Of a stretch of DNA of 64,000 bases, positions 34,301 to 45,657 are shown piece by piece (position 1 is the stretch's first letter; each line of letters starts with the position of its first letter). This DNA is from Pleurodeles waltl. Its lineage: Eukaryota > Chordata > Amphibia > Caudata > Salamandridae. The stretch is taken from the NCBI RefSeq assembly GCF_031143425.1, contig NC_090442.1, forward strand, positions 428,065,776-428,129,775, read 5' to 3'. Below the pieces are notes generated by a model. It had not been told where the DNA came from, ran no database searches, and saw nothing but the letters and a program-made list of their open reading frames with translations. The position numbers and the translations under genes were made by a program.

Positions 34301-34972
34301 AGATAGTAGTGGCATGCTGCATGTTGCACAGCCTGGCCCTCAGATCGCATGTACCTTTTCTGCAGGAAGAGGAGACTGGAGCAGCAGTGGACCATAAGGA
34401 CAGTGAAGATGAGGAGGCAGAGGGTAAGGATGAGGACAACCGAACATTAGTTATACGTCAATACTTCCATTGACATAGAGGTGAGACAGCGCAACTGACC
34501 ATTCCTCTGACTATTGATGTTTTCTTTCTGGCTGTAGCATGATGGCATTAACTTCCTTTGCATCTCAGCTTACTGTCACCTATGGCTTGTCATTTTACAG
34601 ATTTTGGTGAGATAACAACTGTGTACTGATGTGATGACTACAGCCAGCTACCGGTCATTATTTCTATGCTCTCACAGTGTTCGGATCATTTGCACTAGAT
34701 GTGGATGTGCCTGTTTCCATAAATGCACATTTTCAACACATAAAATACTAGTAGTCAATTTGTGTTCAGGGGTTTTTATTGTACTGCTATGAATTTGAGG
34801 GAAAAGTGCAATGGAATGGGGTGATGGTGGAGGAAAGTCCAAGGTATTGTTCCACTCTGTTTGTAGCACATGTCCAGTGTCCAAGGGGCCATAGGAAGTG
34901 GAGCAAAGGCAGTTCAAAGTGGACAAGGTGACAGTGACAGTGTGGGACACAAGGGAGACAATCAGGAGAGTC

Positions 34973-37900
34973 TCATTTCCTGGCGGTGGTCTTGGCAAGT
35001 GTCTCTGTATTCTGTCTGGGTCGCAGGGAACATTTGCGGATGGTTCACCTTCTGCAGGATGAGGGGTGCTGGTGGCCTGTGGGTCCTGTGGCGGGCCTCC
35101 TGCCCACAAGCTGCAGCGGATGTGGAGGGCTGGTCAAAGGACTGGTTAGTGGTAGGGGCCCGCTGCTGTGCTGTTGCTTTCCTCATAATGTTGGCCATGT
35201 GTGAGAAAGTAGCCTCTTTTCTAGCATGGTTACCCCCACTTTTGGCCTGTTTATGAGTGTGTATCAGTGTGATTTTACTGTGTCACTGGTATCCTGCTAG
35301 CCAGGGCCCCAGTGCTCATAGATAGAAACCTCTATGTCAGTATGTTTTGCCTGTCTCACTGGGATCTTGCTAGCCAGGACCCCAGTGCTCATAATTTGTG
35401 GCCTAATGTGTATGCCTGTGTAGTGCCTAACTGTGTCACTGAGGGTCTGCTAATCAGAACCTCAGCGCTTATGCTCTCTCTGCTTTTAAATTTGTCACTG
35501 TGGGTCAGTGACTTCATTTACCAAATTCAATTGGCACACTGGACCCCCATTCCAAGCCCCCTTATAAGTCCCTAGTATATGCTACCTAGGTATCCAGGGC
35601 ATTGGGGTTCCAGGAGATCCATATGGGCTGCAGAATTTCTTTTGGCAGCCATAAGGAGCTCAGAGAAACCCTTACACAGCACTGCCATTGCAGCCTGCGT
35701 GAAGTAGTGCACACACTATTTCACAGCCATTTTCACTGCACTTAAGTCACTAATAAGTCACCTATATGTCTAACCTTACTTGCTGAAGGTTAGGTGCAAA
35801 GTTACTAAGTGTGAGGGCACCCTTGCACTAGCAAAGGTGCCCCACATCGTTCATGGCCATTTCCCCGGAATTTAGTGTGTGCAGGGACGCCATTACACAC
35901 GTGCACTACATATAGGTCTAAACCTACATGTAGCTCCACAATGGTAATTCTGAATATGGACATGTAACATGTCTAAGGTCATGGAATTGTACCCCCATTC
36001 CAAATCTGGTACTGGGGAGCCAATTCCATGTACCCTGGGGGCTCCACCATGGACTCCCAAACCAGCTCTCTGAGGCTAGCACTGCAGCCACAGCTGCTGC
36101 CACCTTACAGTCAGGGTCTGCCCTCCCGGGGTCTGGGCAGCCCAGTCCCAGGAAGGCAGAACAAAGCAATTCCTCTGAGAGCAGGGTGTTACACCCTCTC
36201 CCTTTGGAAATAGATGTTACAGGCTGGGGAGGGGTAGCTGGAAATGCTTTGAAGGGCACAGATGGTGCCCTCCTTGCATAAACCAGTCTACACCGGTTCA
36301 GGGACCCCTTCTCCCCTGCTCTGGAGGGAAACTGAGCATCTACAGTGTGTCCCAGACTTCAGCCATCTTGCTTGGTAAGGCGTGGGGGCATTCTGGAGGG
36401 CTCTGAGTGGCCAGTGTCAGCAGGTGAAGTCAGAGACCCCTGCTGATAGGTCCATACCTGATAAGATAGCCAACCCCCCTCTCAGGGCTATTTAGGGTCT
36501 CTCCTATATGTTCTCTTCAGATTCTCCTTGCAAGTTTCCTTCAGGAATCCTCTGCAACAATTTCAGCCTCTTCTGACCTCGAATCAACCGCAGTCTGCTC
36601 CATGAAATGCTGTATCAGCAACAAAGTGTCGACAAAAGACACTCTTCTTCAGCAACCTCAGCTCCAAGTCAGCAACAGTTCCCATGGTGTGCATTCTCTG
36701 GGCACTCCCTGTCTTCATCCTGCACCAGAAGGGCCGAAGAAATATCCAGTGGAGTGACGGAGTCACTCCTCTGCTCCAAGCAGGCACCTTCCAAGACGAC
36801 GACTGGCACCCTGGGACTCCTTTCACAACAATGAGCATGCTCCTAAGGACACAGAGGGTAGACATTATTGACATAGACTGTCCTGAGGTCCTGCTGACCC
36901 AATTTGGAGGAGGTAAGACCTTGCCTTCCCCGAGAACGACAGTACCCCTGTGTACTGTGTCTTCTTCACCTCCTGAGGCCTCTGTGCACTCTTTGCTAAA
37001 TTTCTTTATACACAGCCTGGCCCAGGTCCGGGGCACTCCACCCTGTGACGCTCAACTTGCTGAGTTGTTCTCCGGCAGCATGGGACCTTCTTTTGTTGTG
37101 CTGCATCAACTGCATTTTGCACCTCCTTTGAACCCACATCTTGCAGATTCTGGGGATGCTGGCTGGCATCCTGAGGGCTCTCTAAAGTGCTTATAGCCTC
37201 CTCTTCCTTCTCACACAGAGTTGAGGCCCCCAGATCTCTCCTGGGTTCATCCAGCGCCATTTTGACAAAAAACATACTTTTGTCATAGCCAAGGCTTGTT
37301 GGTGACTTCCAACACAAAATCTCATCTGCAACAATCTTCACTCTGTGGACATCTTTTGCATCATGCAGAAACCCACTGGCATTTTCCTAGGGTGCAATTC
37401 TCCATTCTTCAACTAACTGTGGACTCTTCTTTTGCACCCTCTTCTGGGTTGGCAGGGGCTCCTGTCCTTCCCGGAACATCTTTTGACTTCTGGACTTGGT
37501 CCCCTTCCTTTGCAGGTCTTCAGGTCCAATAATCCAGCAGTTGTTCTTTGCAGAATTGGTTGGCTGTGGCAAAATCCCAAAACCGAGGTGTAGTGCGTCC
37601 TCAGGAAACTTGCAGCATTTTACTCCTGCTTTTCTGGGCTCTTGGGTGGGGTAATTGACTTACCTTTACTGTATTCTAACTCTCCCAGTGATTCTCCACA
37701 CACTACACTTGTCTAGGGGGGAATTCGTGATTCACATTCCACTTTCTTAGTATATGGTTTGTGTTGCCCCTAGACCCATTTTCTCCCATTGCATTCTATA
37801 GCATTTCCTACTGTTTGCATTGTTCTATGACCATTTACTCGTCTTATTTTGGTGTCTAGTGTATATATTGTGTATAATACTTACCTCCAGAAGGAGAATT

Positions 37901-39356
37901 GCCTCTAAGATATTTTTGGTAATGTGTCACCCAAATAAATACCTTTATTTTTGGTAACACTGAGTATTGTCTTTACTTGTGTATAAGTTCTGTGCAACTA
38001 TAAGTTGTATTGCATGGTCTTTGCATGTCTCCTAGTTCAGCCTAAGCTGCTCTGCTATAGCTATCTCTATCAGCCGAAGCTGCTAGAACACTACTACATT
38101 TCACTAATAAGTGATCATTGGACCTGGTATAAGGTGTAAGTACCCAAGGTACCCACTACAAAGCAGGCCAGCCTTCTACACCATGTCTGCCAGCAACCCT
38201 GGTATGGAGATCAAGGTGGTGTTGATGGCTTGCAAGTCCTCCCTGATACTGTTCCTCCTGCAGCCGCCTGTTCTCCTGCACGTTGTCAAGATCTGGCCCA
38301 TTGCGTCCTGGGAATGTTAGTAGGCTCCCAGGATCTTGGTGAGTGCCTCCTGGAGAGTTGGTTCTCTGGGCCTGTCCTCCTCCTGGTGCACAGCGGTCCT
38401 CCCAGTCTTTCTGTTGCCCTGTGCCCCCGAACGATGTGCATACTGCCACTGACCCCAGGTCCCTGATTGTCTTGGGGCGAGGTGTTTGACTAGGGTCCTG
38501 GTACAGGTAGGCACACTGATGATTGACATGTCCTGGGGACAGGGATGTGGGTACTCTGGGTGGGTGCTGTGGTGTTGGATATTGATAGGGGAGGTTCTGT
38601 GGTGGACTGTGAGTGGGCTGGGGTCACCAACTGTCCACTGGTCCCTAATGGGCCAGGTTGTTGGTCCAGATCCTGAAGTCCAGAGTTACTGTCATCACTC
38701 GGGGCATCCTCTGTTGGGGGACTGGATAGTCGTGGCACCTTCTCTTCGCTGGGATTGGCTTTGGTACCTGTGGGGATGTAAGTGATGTATTATGCTTCAT
38801 GTCTGTGATTGTTGTCCATGCAGGGCTGGGAGGGCTGTCCATGCATTGGTATGGCGTGCAGGATTTGGTATAGGGGTTAGTCAGATGTGTAGGTGGAGTG
38901 TGTGGGATGGAGTGGAGTGATGGGAGTGAGGGTGAGGGGGAATGATGGCATGCAGGCATGGAGGGTGATGAGTAGTAAAGATTTGACTCACCAGTGTCCA
39001 GTCCTCCGGCTACTACAGCGAGTCCCTCAGGATGCAGTAATGCCAAGACTTGCTCCTCCCATGCTGTGAGCTGTGGGGGAGGAGGTGGGGACCACCGCCG
39101 GTCCTCTCTATGGCGAGCTGGTGCCTTGCTGCCACATAACGTATCTTCCCCGTAGGTCGTTCCACCTCTTCCTGATGTCGTCCCTTGTTCTTGGATGCTT
39201 TCCCACGCCGTTCACCCTGTCCACAATTCTCTGCCATAGCTCCATCTTCCTGGCAATGGATATTTGCTGTACCTGTGCTCCAAACAGCTGTGGCTCTACC
39301 CTGACTATTTCCTCCATCATGACTCTTAACTCCTCATCAGTGAAACGGGGTGCCTT
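34973..39356 (-). pseudogene. Myb-A gene of H3, split by a solo LTR
   Basis: Exon 1 (38992 to about 39356) carries PRFTDEELRVMMEEIVRVEP, ELWQRIVDRVNGVGKHPRTR and DIRKRWNDLRG; the start ATG is lost and a frameshift follows LRG. It ends GGLDTG with donor GTGAGT. Exon 2 starts at 38767 with GTKANPSEEKVPRLSSPPTE and DDSNSG, and runs left to 38186, where the LTR begins. It resumes at 35199 and ends at TGA 34973-34975 with a basic ARK. The text across the LTR joins smoothly (PGLLADM on one side, the NIMRKATAQQRAP-type stretch on the other). Other shifts show that the gene was already decaying. Confidence 0.75.
35200..38180 (+). mobile_element. Solo LTR, 2981 bp
   Basis: It starts TGTGAGAAAGTAGCCTC and ends GCCTTCTACA, with the 5-bp duplication CCATG on each side (35195-35199, 38181-38185). 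A polyadenylation signal AATAAATACC stands near 37935, which supports plus orientation. No gag, pol or primer site is present, and no open frame makes sense, so this is an LTR left by recombination. It resembles an abundant long newt LTR from memory. Almost 3 kb is unusually long for an LTR. Confidence 0.85.
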
Positions 39357-39672
39357 AGTTGTGAAATGGGTGTTGTGAGGTGTGTGTTGGTGAGAGTGTG
39401 TTGAGTAATGTGGTGGGGTGTGTGACTCCAACACCTCACACATACCCCACTATCACAACCCACCCATCCCAATAGCAAGCCTTGCATGTAACACCAATGC
39501 ATGAACCCCCATCACAGACCTGCATGGACACCCATCACCACAGCATGCCAAGTAGAGAAACTCACCCAGCCCACAAAATCACCACGCACACAAGGCAAAG
39601 CTGACAGGAAATCACACCCATGCACAGGATGGCACACACAGATACAATAACACTTCTTTTGCATCCCTACAG

Positions 39673-40498
39673 GACCCCTACTCAATGTCACCGGAGAGGA
39701 GCTGCCACCTACATCCTGTCCCCCCAAGAAGAGGCCCACAGTGACAACAGCAGCTCTGCACGCCTGGATCAGGATGACCAACCTGGCCCATCAGGGACCT
39801 CTGGACAGTCGGTTCCCCTGCCACAGTCCCCACCCACCACAGAGCCTCTGCCCTCAGGAAACACCTGCACAGCACCCTCCCAGTGGGCCCATGAAACTGT
39901 CCCCAGGACACATCAATCAGCAGTGTGTCCACCACTAAAGGGTCCCCAGGCGACCCCACAAACACAGGACAATCAGGGACCTGGGCTCAGTGGCAGTGGG
40001 CAGACGGTTCAGGGGACAGAGGCACAAGACACCAGGGAAGCTGGGAGGACTGCTGTGTGACAGGGGGAGGACAGGCCCAGGGAACCCACTCTCCAGGAGG
40101 CACTCTCCAACATCCTGAGAGCATACCACAGTTCCCGGGAGACCATGGGCCAGATACTGTACAAGTTGCAGGAGACCCAGCAGCTGCAGAAGGGACAGTA
40201 CCTAGGGATCAGAGACTACCTCAAAAACATCTACACCATCCTGGTCACCATTGCAGGGGTGCTCGCTGACATGGGCAAGACCATGAGGGAGGCAGTGGCA
40301 GAACAATGGGCCCCTGACACTAGCCACACCGAAGTAAAGCCCTCCACCTCCGCCGGTGCTAGTCGACAGGAGGCCCCATCATAGGACCAGCAGGCCACCA
40401 GCACCCCATTCCCTGCAGAAGGAGAACCACCCCGCAAACGGTCCCTGCGATCCAGGCAGAAGCCAGAGAACATTGCCAAGACCCCCACCAGGAAATAA
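39673..40498 (+). pseudogene. Myb-A second exon of H5
   Basis: After a CTACAG acceptor the frame reads SPQEEAHSDNSSS, DDQPGPSGTSGQS, then EPTLQEALSNILRAYHSSRE, MGQILYKLQETQQLQ and IAGVLADMGKTMRE, ending in a basic RSLRSRQKPENIAKTPTRK and TAA at 40498. Two in-frame stops (TGA 40058-40060, probably from CGA; TAG 40382-40384) and one early frameshift are the only damage. This gives the best view of the complete Myb-A C-terminal half: a Ser/Pro linker, a long amphipathic helix region likely used for oligomerisation, and a nuclear-localisation-like basic tail. An AATAAA follows at 40683. Exon 1 is absent. Confidence 0.75.
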
Positions 40499-40779
40499 GA
40501 CTCTCCTGATTGTAACCCTTCTGTCCCACTCTGTCACCCTGTCCACCTTGAACTGCTATTACTCCCCTTCCTATGCCCCTTTGGACAATGCACTTGTGAT
40601 ACCAAGAGACTGGACTCTACTCTGGACTTTCCTCCACCATCACCCCAGCCTATTGCACATCCCCCTCTACTTATGAGCACTTAAATAAACACCATTGGAA
40701 CAAATACAAATCTGGAGTCTGTCAAATGATTGAAATATGTATTAGTTCAACATTATCAAAGCATTGCAAGTCACATGTA

Positions 40780-41405
40780 CGCCGTACTTGCTGCCGTTGT
40801 TGCCACAGGGACTCGAAGTCCCAGAAGAGATTGAGGAGCCCGGGGGGGGGGGGGCAAACACCTGCACTAGCGCCTGAAAGCACTGACGGCCCCCCACATC
40901 GCAGGACGGCGTACTTTCTGCTGTTGATGCCACAGGGACTCGAAGTCCCAGAAGAGATCGAGGACTCCAGGGGGCGGGGCCAGAGAACTGCACTAGCGCA
41001 TAAAAGCGCCGCCAGCCCCCTCATCGCGGAACGCTGTACTTGCTGCCGTTGTTGCCACAGGGATACGAAGTCCCAGAAGAGATCGAGTAGGCCGGGGGCG
41101 AGGCCAGATACCTGCACTAGCGCTTGAAAGAGCCGCCGGCCCCGCATCGCGGGACGCCGCACTTGCTGTTGTTGTTGCAACAGGGACTCGAAGTCCCAGA
41201 AGAGATCCAGGAGGCCAGGGGGCGCGGCCAGATACCTGCACTAGCGCTTGAAAGCGCCACCCGCCCCCCGCATCGCGGGACACCATACTTGCTGCCGTTG
41301 TTGCCACAGGGACTCGAAGTCCCAGAAGAGATCGAGGAGGCCAGGGGGCGGGGCAAGATACCTGCACTAGTGCTTGAAAGCGCCGCCATCCCCCACATCG
41401 AGGGA
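40780..41405 (+). repeat. Five ~125-bp GC-rich tandem monomers, LINE 5' end
   Basis: ACAGGGACTCGAAGTCCCAG recurs five times at 123-127 base spacing (unit starts near 40783, 40910, 41035, 41158 and 41284), each followed by AAGAGAT-GAG and CTGCACTAGCGC. The array begins exactly at the target duplication, so it belongs to the LINE. By analogy with the mouse L1 monomers it could be the promoter; this is inferred. Confidence 0.8.
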
Positions 41406-42149
41406 CACGCGCGAGCCGCACCCGGGCGAAGCCAGGGCCAAGGGAGGGCCCGTCCACACTCATCGGAGCCCCAAGGAGGCTGGGCTGGGCCACCCCCCTA
41501 ACAACAAACACAGGAGACAAAGGGGTCTTGGAGAAAGGAACAGGATTCACAAGTGAGAGTGTCTTTTATATAACAAATGAGTTAATTTTATGGACAAGGT
41601 GGTTTGTACTGACGGCCTCCGACTGAGACTGTGTACATACAATTTGCATAACTAGATACCTATTGGGGGTTGGGCTGGGTTTTGTGTAATACTATATGAG
41701 GGGTCTGGTTGGTCGGTAAATTAACTTAATTTTTACACCCTTCTGTTTGCTATCTTGCACAAAGGGAAATTCCTATAGCTTTATATACAACACATTCTTC
41801 CCTCTAAAAAGGTATTTGTAGCCATTTAAATCATGGGCACCTTCATATTAAAATATATTTCAGGAGTGATGGGGGTGATAGATAAGCAAATTTCCAATGT
41901 CGAAGAAACACTGCTGACTTCTAGCGATTACACCATTCGGCGTCAAAGAACCTAGAGACACAGGATGATTGTAATGATTGTAATAATAGGGGTATTAGGG
42001 CGGAGGTAAGAGAGAACCAGGAAAGCAATAATGATAAAAATGGGTGTATTCAAAACATCTCAGACATAATTTATGTCCCGGATGATTCTTCACCATCGCC
42101 TAAGCACCCAAAGAAACCCTAGATAGGGAGGGCAGATAATTCCACTAAT

Positions 42150-42940
42150 AAAAAATTAAAGAAAGAGCTAGTAACTATCTCTGGAAGGCAGCCATCAAAG
42201 AAAGTAACCCAGAGAAAAACCTAAATAAACCAGCTGATACAACCCTAAACCTTCTTGTTAATATCTACAAACTAGTAAATGCACTGAAATCATCGGTCTG
42301 GGCCTCATTGGACTCCCTTTCCGAACATTTAACAGTGGTAGAGAGTAATCTTGAGGCAGGCCTAGTAACCATGAAGTCTCTACAGCCCAAGGATTTACAT
42401 CCCCTGAGGAAAAATCCTAGTGTATCACTTTCAATTCCAAACTTTACGAGTAACTCACAACCCGTAATACAAATAAGAAAAACTCCTATTGAACCGCACC
42501 CGAACCTAAATCGTATGAGTAATTTACAAACTTCAACACTAGCACCAACTACCAGACATACATACGTAAAGACGTTGAACAGTGTTCCATCTACAGATAG
42601 GATAATTAGGCCTCCTACAAACTCAGATGGGGAACAATACATAAGAAGGAAAACCTCTGAGCCTTCGCACATACCAAGCGATTTTTTACATCTCCCCCCG
42701 GAGGCGACACCATACGTAGTGGTCCTGGCTAACGTTCCTCTCATAGCTAACCAACATTGGGAAACATGGACAGCCCGGAGGAACAAGTCCCTTAACTGGA
42801 TAGGATCGCGTATGGATCCCAGAATGGTGTGTCCCCTTTTTGATGATATAAAAATGGTCAGGAGAATCAAGTGGATAGGTAGCAGTCAGAAAGCACTGGA
42901 GGGAGACTGTGTGTTTGTTTGTTTAAATCCCCAGACCTAG
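42150..42940 (+). pseudogene. LINE ORF1 remnant
   Basis: An open stretch of about 260 codons runs from about 42153 to a TAG at 42938. It has a Leu-rich helical start (TLNLLVNIYKLVNALKSSVW), a Ser/Pro-rich middle and a C-terminal part with DDIKMVRRIKWIGSSQ and GDCVFVCLN. The position in front of the endonuclease makes it ORF1, the RNA-binding protein. No CCHC knuckle is seen. Upstream frames (41833 to 42150) show further decayed coding with stops, so the true start is unclear. Confidence 0.55.
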
Positions 42941-44504
42941 TGGAGAGAGTTATTTGTGAACTTGGGGCAAGGCATGTTACCCATCATGGCATTTCATTAT
43001 TACCCTTGTGATATTTTTATCAAAGTTTTGTTGGACAACATTTTAACAGCGTTCGACTACCTCACACAATAGTTTTACCTAGTCCTGACCCTATTCTTTC
43101 TGGTAATAGATTCCAAGCCCTCTCAATGCTATAAGACTTAGATTGACTCAGTAGGGTTAAGAAAGAGATATCTAATGAGATGGCATTGGAAATGAATATA
43201 GAAGGGGGACAGATTAGGCAGAGAGACCCGCCTAGGACATAAATTTCTATAACTCATAGTGGTATATCCCCGACTATAAACAACGCACAGGGACAGAATC
43301 AACAGAAACTGGAAATAGTTCTACTTTATTGGAATGTGGCAGGTCTAAGTAATAAGATTAGTAATGTGGCCTGGATGAATTTTATTGAAGACTTTCCCTT
43401 TTTATGCCTTTGGGAAACTTGGCTTTTAAATCCTATTCATCTAAATAGATATAAAACATATCATACACCAGCAGTACCCACAGGACAGGGTAGGTCAAAA
43501 GGGGGCTTATATTACATATATCTCAAATAAGCTTTCCCTAACAAACTTAAATATGCAAATCTAGAAGTTATATTACCAAGTGATTGTGAGTGACTTAGAT
43601 CAGAAGACCCAGCTAGTGGTTATTAATTTTTACAACAATACACCAGCCGGAGAGGTTTCTATTATCTTAGCACAGCTGGGAGAGGAACTAGAGAGAATCT
43701 CTACAAAATCTAGGTAAGAAAGTCTCATTCAATAGGGTGGCAACTTTAATGTCTATCTCTGTAAGGAAATCTCTAAGAAGGTGTGTGGTTTGGATGAGGT
43801 ATATATATCGCTTGAGGCCTCATTTTACACATAACATTCAAGGTCATGCGATGTATATACTGGTGCATAAATTTTACTTGTCCTTTGTAAATGAAATTTA
43901 CTTTGATGACCCGCAGTTTAATCCAACTTTTAATGGAAGGGGTGCGGATAGAGTGATTGATTATGTTTTAATGTCTACTCACTTCGCACATTACCTTTCC
44001 AAATATTTACTTCATGATATTGCAATAAGTGACCATTTCCCGCAGATCTCATTAATATCTTCTACCCTTGCTCAGGAGGACAAAGTTGTTTTGGTAAATG
44101 ACATTGAACTAGCCTTGTGTAATGGATACTCATAACGATGATCCCAAATAGAGCCAAAGGACCTTCTGAAGCAGTTAATCTGTGAATATAAGCAAGCTTT
44201 TGTGGACTGCCTCAGTGATGATATAGATCCAGCAAAATGCCTAAGTACTTTTTCTTCGATAGCGCAAGGTGTGAAAGAAGCTCTTACCAACAAAACCGGA
44301 AAGATGGGACACAGGGGAAAAACGGGCTGGTTTGACCTCGACTGCACAAAAGATTAAAAAAGGCCTTAAGTGCCCCAATAAGATGTATGGCTGAGATAAG
44401 CACACGGAGGCAGGAATATAAGGCGGCCATAAAAAGAAAGGAAAATCACCTTGAAAGAAAATACCTAGGAAATCTTACATAAAGCTAGTCTTATAAAAGA
44501 TTAA

Positions 44505-44693
44505 GGGGGTTATTACAACTTTGGAGGAGGTGTTAATCGTCCCAAAAGTGACGGTAAAGTGACGGATATACCACCAGCCGTATTACGAGTCCATTATATC
44601 CTATGGAACTCTTAATACGGCTGGTGGTATATCCGTCACTTTACCGTCACTTTTGGGATGGATTAACACCTCCTCCAAAGTTGTAATAACCCC
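44505..44693. mobile_element. 189-bp palindromic MITE in LINE ORF2
   Basis: The left half GGGGGTTATTACAACTTTGG is mirrored by CCAAAGTTGTAATAACCCC at the right. Almost the whole element is one inverted repeat around CCATTATATCCTATGG, with a handful of mismatches. TAA flanks it on both sides (44502-44504, 44694-44696), the TWA target of Harbinger elements. Confidence 0.9.
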
Positions 44694-45533
44694 TAATATC
44701 CTCTTTTGGAAAATAATAAATACTCCTACGTCAGGGGCTAGACATGATCCCAGAATGGAAATTGCAATAAAAGAAGGGGATTGGATTGGTTACTTCTCCA
44801 AGATATATAGCCCGGCTTCTGACATAGAGCTACTAGATTCCCCAACGAGCCATACCACTCAAAAAAATCCACGCAGGATTATAACACCTCAGTTCAGTTT
44901 GAAGGAAGTAGTAGAAGCCATAAATTCAAGTAAAGCGGGGAAAGCACCGGGCACAATGGTGTTCCAGTAGATGTATATAAGGCAAATGTACAAGTATGGG
45001 GCCCTTCACTGACGCAGGTATTGAGGGCTTGCTGTATGCAAGGACCACTACCATTTTAGCTAGATTCCATCATTGTTCCCATATGCAAAAAGGTGACTGT
45101 CTTAACCCAGCCTGCCATAGATCTATCTCACTACTTGATACATTAGCTAAAATAGCTGGGAGAGTCATTTTGAACAGATTGCAGTGCTGGGCTGAGGAAA
45201 ATAATATCCTAACCGAATTACAGTATGGCTTCCGAACAGGAATAGGTACGGTGGAACAAGGACTGAATTTAAGTATCATAATTGGTAAATATACAAAGAT
45301 TAGGGAGGACAATTTGTACTTGGCCTTTATAGATCTATCTTCAGCATTTGACTGAGTAGTTCATGAGAACTTTTGGGAAATCCTAAGTAGTATAGGGGTA
45401 GAATTGACAATAATTCAGTTCATACAGGAACTGTATTCAGGGAGTAGAGCGAGGGTGAGATATGGGATAAGAGGGGAATGTACTCGGCCTTTTGGTATAC
45501 ACAGAGGAGTACGTCAAGGCTGTGTACTAGCGC

Positions 45534-45657
45534 CATTCTTGTTCTCAATATATATAAACAAGCTGGAACTAGAATTAACAAGTAACTGTAAAGATCATTC
45601 TTGTTCTCAATATATATAAACAAGCTGGAACTAGAATTAACAAGTAACTGTAAAGAT
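45534..45657 (+). repeat. 62-bp tandem duplication in the RT gene
   Basis: 45534-45595 and 45596-45657 are identical (CATTCTTGTTCTCAATATAT to GTAACTGTAAAGAT). The length is not a multiple of three, so it shifts the reading frame just upstream of the YADD motif. Complete identity suggests a recent event, or an assembly artefact. Confidence 0.95.

Larger units (their letters stand above)
30102..34473 (+). pseudogene. HARBI1-like DDE transposase of H3, spliced
   Basis: Exon 1 (30102-30184) encodes MESELQVFPMLIYAMLYLEH and a run of Arg, followed by donor GTAAGT. Main exon 33416-34021 begins NRRR-stop-QIPVHSPLVDLATLEERHI and contains LEPDHISAIRHPTGIPPLVQ, VLSVLHFLATGSF, and the first catalytic Asp in VGAIDGTHIALVPP; two frameshifts and three stops interrupt it. 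The last exon (34121-34473) opens with GDSGYPNLSWLL, so the second Asp is kept. The third block has lost about 18 bases and reads RRIIKRTRFKCL, so the catalytic Glu is Lys. The C-terminus is acidic (DSEDEEAEG) and ends QYFH. Intron 1 is over 3 kb and contains the whole antisense Myb-B gene. Confidence 0.8.
29776..39425 (+). mobile_element. Harbinger element H3, most complete gene order
   Basis: It shows the whole plan in one piece: left terminus GGCCCTCATTATGACATTGG with GGCGGT repeats (29776-29860), transposase exon 1 (plus, 30102), Myb-B (minus, 32984 to about 30600), transposase main exons (plus, 33416-34473) and Myb-A (minus, 39356 to 34973). A solo LTR of 2981 bases sits inside the Myb-A exon. 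The right terminus is missing: at about 39425 the sequence turns into an inverted Harbinger copy (H5). Without the LTR the visible part is about 6.7 kb; adding the 590-base end seen in H1 gives a predicted full length near 7.2 kb. Confidence 0.8.

Noticed and set aside
36584..37341. Open frames on both strands within the long LTR
   Set aside because: They lie inside a defined solo LTR and contradict each other; no gag or pol resemblance.
41117..41550. Open frames of up to 185 codons over the LINE monomers
   Set aside because: GC-rich tandem units keep frames open by chance; the repeats explain them.
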